Shown piece after piece: positions 14,439 through 16,777 of a stretch of 16,777 nucleotides of DNA. Every line of letters starts with the position of its first letter. Positions within the stretch are counted from its first letter, which is position 1. A program made the translations under genes and the position numbers. Source of the DNA: Salinisphaeraceae bacterium UBA4764 (lineage in GTDB: Bacteria; Pseudomonadota; Gammaproteobacteria; Nevskiales; Salinisphaeraceae); the NCBI GenBank assembly GCA_002403445.1, contig DHHU01000032.1, positions 18,885 to 35,661 on the forward strand, given 5' to 3'. The notes beneath the pieces are model-generated. The model saw only the letters and a program-made list of their open reading frames with translations. It did not search any database and was not told the origin of the DNA.

Positions 14439-16682
14439 ATGCTGCGTCTTCGCGTTGTGCTACTGGCAGCGGTGTGCGCCTTATTGCTAGGGGGGATGAG
14501 TCTGGATGGCGTGCCCGCCAGTGCAGCTTCGGCCAGTAACGGGACGGTCAGCAGCGCGTCGAGAACAACTTCGACGGCTCAAAAAACATCTTCCACAGAC
14601 CAAAAATCGCATTCCGATGCAAACAAGGTAGGGCCCCAAAAGCGGGCAGGAACAACCCATCACACGCAATCGACGGCACATCGGCTTGCGCAGTTGAGTT
14701 CAGCCGGTGTTCATACGATTGCTGAAGGTGCTATTTCCATCTGGCAGACCCTGACGGCCTCGAATCCGGCCAGCGCCAAAGGGCCGAAGTTTAAATGGCG
14801 TAAATTTGTCAACGCCCTTGTGTCGCTTGCCATTATTGTTGTGGCAACGTTTGCCGCTTGGTTTATCCTGTTCGCGCTGATCCGCCGGCTATTCATCTGG
14901 CTGGATCGCTACGCCCGAGAGGCCGCTGGCCGTGATACAGGTCCCGTGGCTACGTGGACGCGGCGTGCCGGGGCCACTTTGGCCGCATTGATCATCGATG
15001 CCCTCGGTGTGGTATTGGCCAGTGCGGCTGGGGCCGCGGTCGCCGGCGGTATCACCCAAGCTGGCACCCAAGCTGCAATCCGTGGCCTGCTCTTCGTCAA
15101 CGCTTTTTTCGTTGTCGAAATGCTCAAAGTTGCAGTTCGTGCCGTCTTTTCAACAAGCTATTCGGCGTTACGCCCGTCGCCCATGTCGAGCACGCTGGCC
15201 GGTTGGTGGAGCATTCGTCTGCGCTGGCTCATCGGTTGGTTGGGGTACGGCATTCTGGTGGCTGTGCCAGTACTCAATAAGCAAGTCTCCTCGAGCCTTG
15301 CGGCGTTTGTTTATCTAATCGTGTGTGCCGTGGCCCTGATATTCAGCATCGTGGCGCTGTTTGGGTACCGGCACACATTGACGCGTGTGTTTTCCAACCG
15401 CGCATCAAACGCTCGGTTTATGGTGATCGGGTTGCTTTACCGGTTCTTTGCGCGGATATGGCTGCCGCTTGCAACGGCTTACCTCGTAGTTCTGTTTTTA
15501 CTGACCCAACTCCCCACGCCGCAAGTGCTTGCATTCTTTATTCGGGCGTCATTGGAAACAGCGTTGGCGCTGTCAATTGGCTGGGTGCTGTGCCGAATCA
15601 TCGATCTGCTGCGCCGGCTGTCCAGGCAACTGGGCGCACATCTGGCGGGCAAGGTGGCTCAGTTGGAACGACAGATTGATCGCTATATTCCAATTATCGC
15701 GCTCTGTCTGAAACTGCTGGTGATCATCTTTGTAGCTGGTTCACTGATCAATATCTGGCACATCATCGATTTCGCCAGTTGGCTTCACAGCAATGCCGGT
15801 GCCAGCACCCTTGGTGCCGCTATCCGTGTTCTTCTGGTCGTGATCATGGCAATCGCGATCTGGATTGTGACCTCGGCGATGCTGGAATATCGACTCAGTC
15901 CGAATACCGGCAGCGGCGCACCCAACAGTCGCCAGAAAACATTGATTACGCTACTGCGTAACGTCTTGGCCATCATCATAATCACACTGACAGCAATGAT
16001 TGCGCTGTCGCAAATCGGGGTCAATATCGGCCCGCTTATTGCCAGCGCGGGCATTCTTGGTCTAGCAATCGGATTTGGGGCCCAAACACTCGTGCAGGAT
16101 GTGATCTCCGGTATCTTTATACAGCTCGAAAACTCGATGAACGTTGGTGATGTTGTATCTACAGCCAACGTGTTCGGCACGGTCGAGCGGCTGACGATCC
16201 GTTCCGCCGCGATTCGCGATCTTGAAGGGGCTTACCACGTGGTGCCGTTTTCATCATCGCGCGTCGTTTCGAACTACATGCGGGAAGGCACGATCTGCAA
16301 GGGTGAATACGCAATTGCGCTGGGTGAAGACATCGATAACGCGATCAGTTGCCTCCACGAAGCGTTTGCCGCACTCAAGTCCGATCCGGACGCATCCCCT
16401 CATATCCGTTCTGGATTGACCATCCCAGGCGTATCGGCGATCGAGTCAAGCGGTATACGCATCCGCACCATGATTACCACTGAACCAGGGATGCAGTGGG
16501 CGGTGGGCCGCATGTTTAATCGTTACGTTAAGATCCATTTCGATCGGGCCGGTATCGAAATCCCCTTCCCCCATCAGAAAATCTACTTCGGCAACAATGC
16601 TACTGAGACTTCGAAGGCGTTAAGGTCCACACCGTCGAATCCCGACGACCCGGGCGGTGTCAATGTAGATGGTTCAAGCTGA
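14439..16682 (+). CDS. ybiO: MscS-family mechanosensitive channel, YbiO-like
   Basis: Channels of this family open under membrane tension and release solutes on hypo-osmotic shock. The product has 747 residues, close to E. coli YbiO (741) and far longer than MscS (286). A signal peptide covers about 1-29 (hydrophobic core, then ASA before A30). A Ser/Thr-rich segment without hydrophobic stretches follows (31-82). About eleven membrane segments can be seen, near 125-148, 178-202, 212-233, 262-279, 287-309, 328-356, 364-388, 415-439, 458-482, 502-526 and 532-556. The last is the glycine/alanine-rich pore helix (IASAGILGLAIGFGAQTLVQD). The MscS beta domain follows with GVFIQ-like GIFIQLENSMNVGD, then the alpha/beta C-terminal part ending in HFDRAGIEIPFPHQKIYF. 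Motifs shared with YbiO include AVPVLNKQV, RTLLTLFRNAL-like TLITLLRNVLA and GAYHVVPF. It stands apart from the upstream genes by a 198-base leader. Confidence 0.92.
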   Translation: MLRLRVVLLAAVCALLLGGMSLDGVPASAASASNGTVSSASRTTSTAQKTSSTDQKSHSDANKVGPQKRAGTTHHTQSTAHRLAQLSSAGVHTIAEGAISIWQTLTASNPASAKGPKFKWRKFVNALVSLAIIVVATFAAWFILFALIRRLFIWLDRYAREAAGRDTGPVATWTRRAGATLAALIIDALGVVLASAAGAAVAGGITQAGTQAAIRGLLFVNAFFVVEMLKVAVRAVFSTSYSALRPSPMSSTLAGWWSIRLRWLIGWLGYGILVAVPVLNKQVSSSLAAFVYLIVCAVALIFSIVALFGYRHTLTRVFSNRASNARFMVIGLLYRFFARIWLPLATAYLVVLFLLTQLPTPQVLAFFIRASLETALALSIGWVLCRIIDLLRRLSRQLGAHLAGKVAQLERQIDRYIPIIALCLKLLVIIFVAGSLINIWHIIDFASWLHSNAGASTLGAAIRVLLVVIMAIAIWIVTSAMLEYRLSPNTGSGAPNSRQKTLITLLRNVLAIIIITLTAMIALSQIGVNIGPLIASAGILGLAIGFGAQTLVQDVISGIFIQLENSMNVGDVVSTANVFGTVERLTIRSAAIRDLEGAYHVVPFSSSRVVSNYMREGTICKGEYAIALGEDIDNAISCLHEAFAALKSDPDASPHIRSGLTIPGVSAIESSGIRIRTMITTEPGMQWAVGRMFNRYVKIHFDRAGIEIPFPHQKIYFGNNATETSKALRSTPSNPDDPGGVNVDGSS

Positions 16683-16777
16683 TTGATTATCTTATGGCTT
16701 TGCCAATAGGCTAATTGCCGATACCCTGATGGCCAGTTCAGTGGAAATTGGACTGAGAGCGGCCGGACTTACAAATC
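16683..16777 (+). other. Downstream non-coding end of window
   Basis: These 95 bases carry no supported gene start. A weak stem with arms TCAGT (16738-16742) and ACTGA (16752-16756), flanked by GGCC at 16731-16734 and 16761-16764, could be part of a 3' structure of the channel gene. No T-run follows within the window, so a terminator cannot be called. Confidence 0.25.

Noticed and set aside
1..16777. Mobile element, CRISPR, tRNA/rRNA, toxin-antitoxin or defence system
   Set aside because: Reading both strands showed no transposase, integrase, regular spaced repeats, tRNA-like fold or known defence gene; all coding capacity is explained by core-type genes.

Overview
This window is a stretch of core chromosome from a GC-rich Gammaproteobacterium. 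All twelve recognisable genes lie on the + strand with short gaps or overlaps. The order lpxB-rnhB-dnaE-accA-tilS-pyrG-kdsA-eno-ftsB is the classical gammaproteobacterial block for lipid A, DNA, fatty acid and nucleotide metabolism, and the DnaE, PyrG, FtsB and YbiO-like proteins look gammaproteobacterial. A halophilic lineage such as Salinisphaeraceae is a guess only; nothing in the window proves the genus.

Layout. Positions 1-213 hold the 3' end of lpxB. It overlaps rnhB (RNase HII) by four bases. Next come dnaE (replicative polymerase alpha subunit, 936-4430), accA (acetyl-CoA carboxyltransferase alpha), tilS (tRNA-Ile lysidine synthetase), pyrG (CTP synthase), kdsA (KDO-8-phosphate synthase, overlapping pyrG by four bases), eno (enolase) and ftsB (divisome protein). 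In many relatives ispD and ispF follow ftsB. Here the order breaks: ftsB is followed by tadA (tRNA adenosine deaminase), then a decarboxylating dehydrogenase of the tartrate/D-malate/isopropylmalate family, a class III PLP-dependent aminotransferase, and a large YbiO-type MscS mechanosensitive channel with its own 198-base leader.

How the genes work together. lpxB and kdsA serve lipid A and KDO synthesis, using PEP made by eno. pyrG supplies CTP, which KDO activation needs. accA feeds malonyl-CoA to fatty acid synthesis. dnaE and rnhB act at the replication fork. tilS and tadA both modify tRNA anticodons (lysidine and inosine at position 34). The dehydrogenase and aminotransferase pair has no assignable substrate from sequence alone.

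No mobile element, CRISPR array, RNA gene, phage gene or defence system is visible. The window is essentially ordinary housekeeping DNA. The most notable observation is an aspartate in KdsA at the position that normally holds the metal-ligand cysteine (metal-dependent class) or an asparagine (metal-independent class), while the other three metal ligands are kept at exactly the expected spacing. Lesser points are the synteny break after ftsB, an insertion and divergent active-site surroundings in the dehydrogenase, and a few unexplained hairpins and palindromes in leaders.
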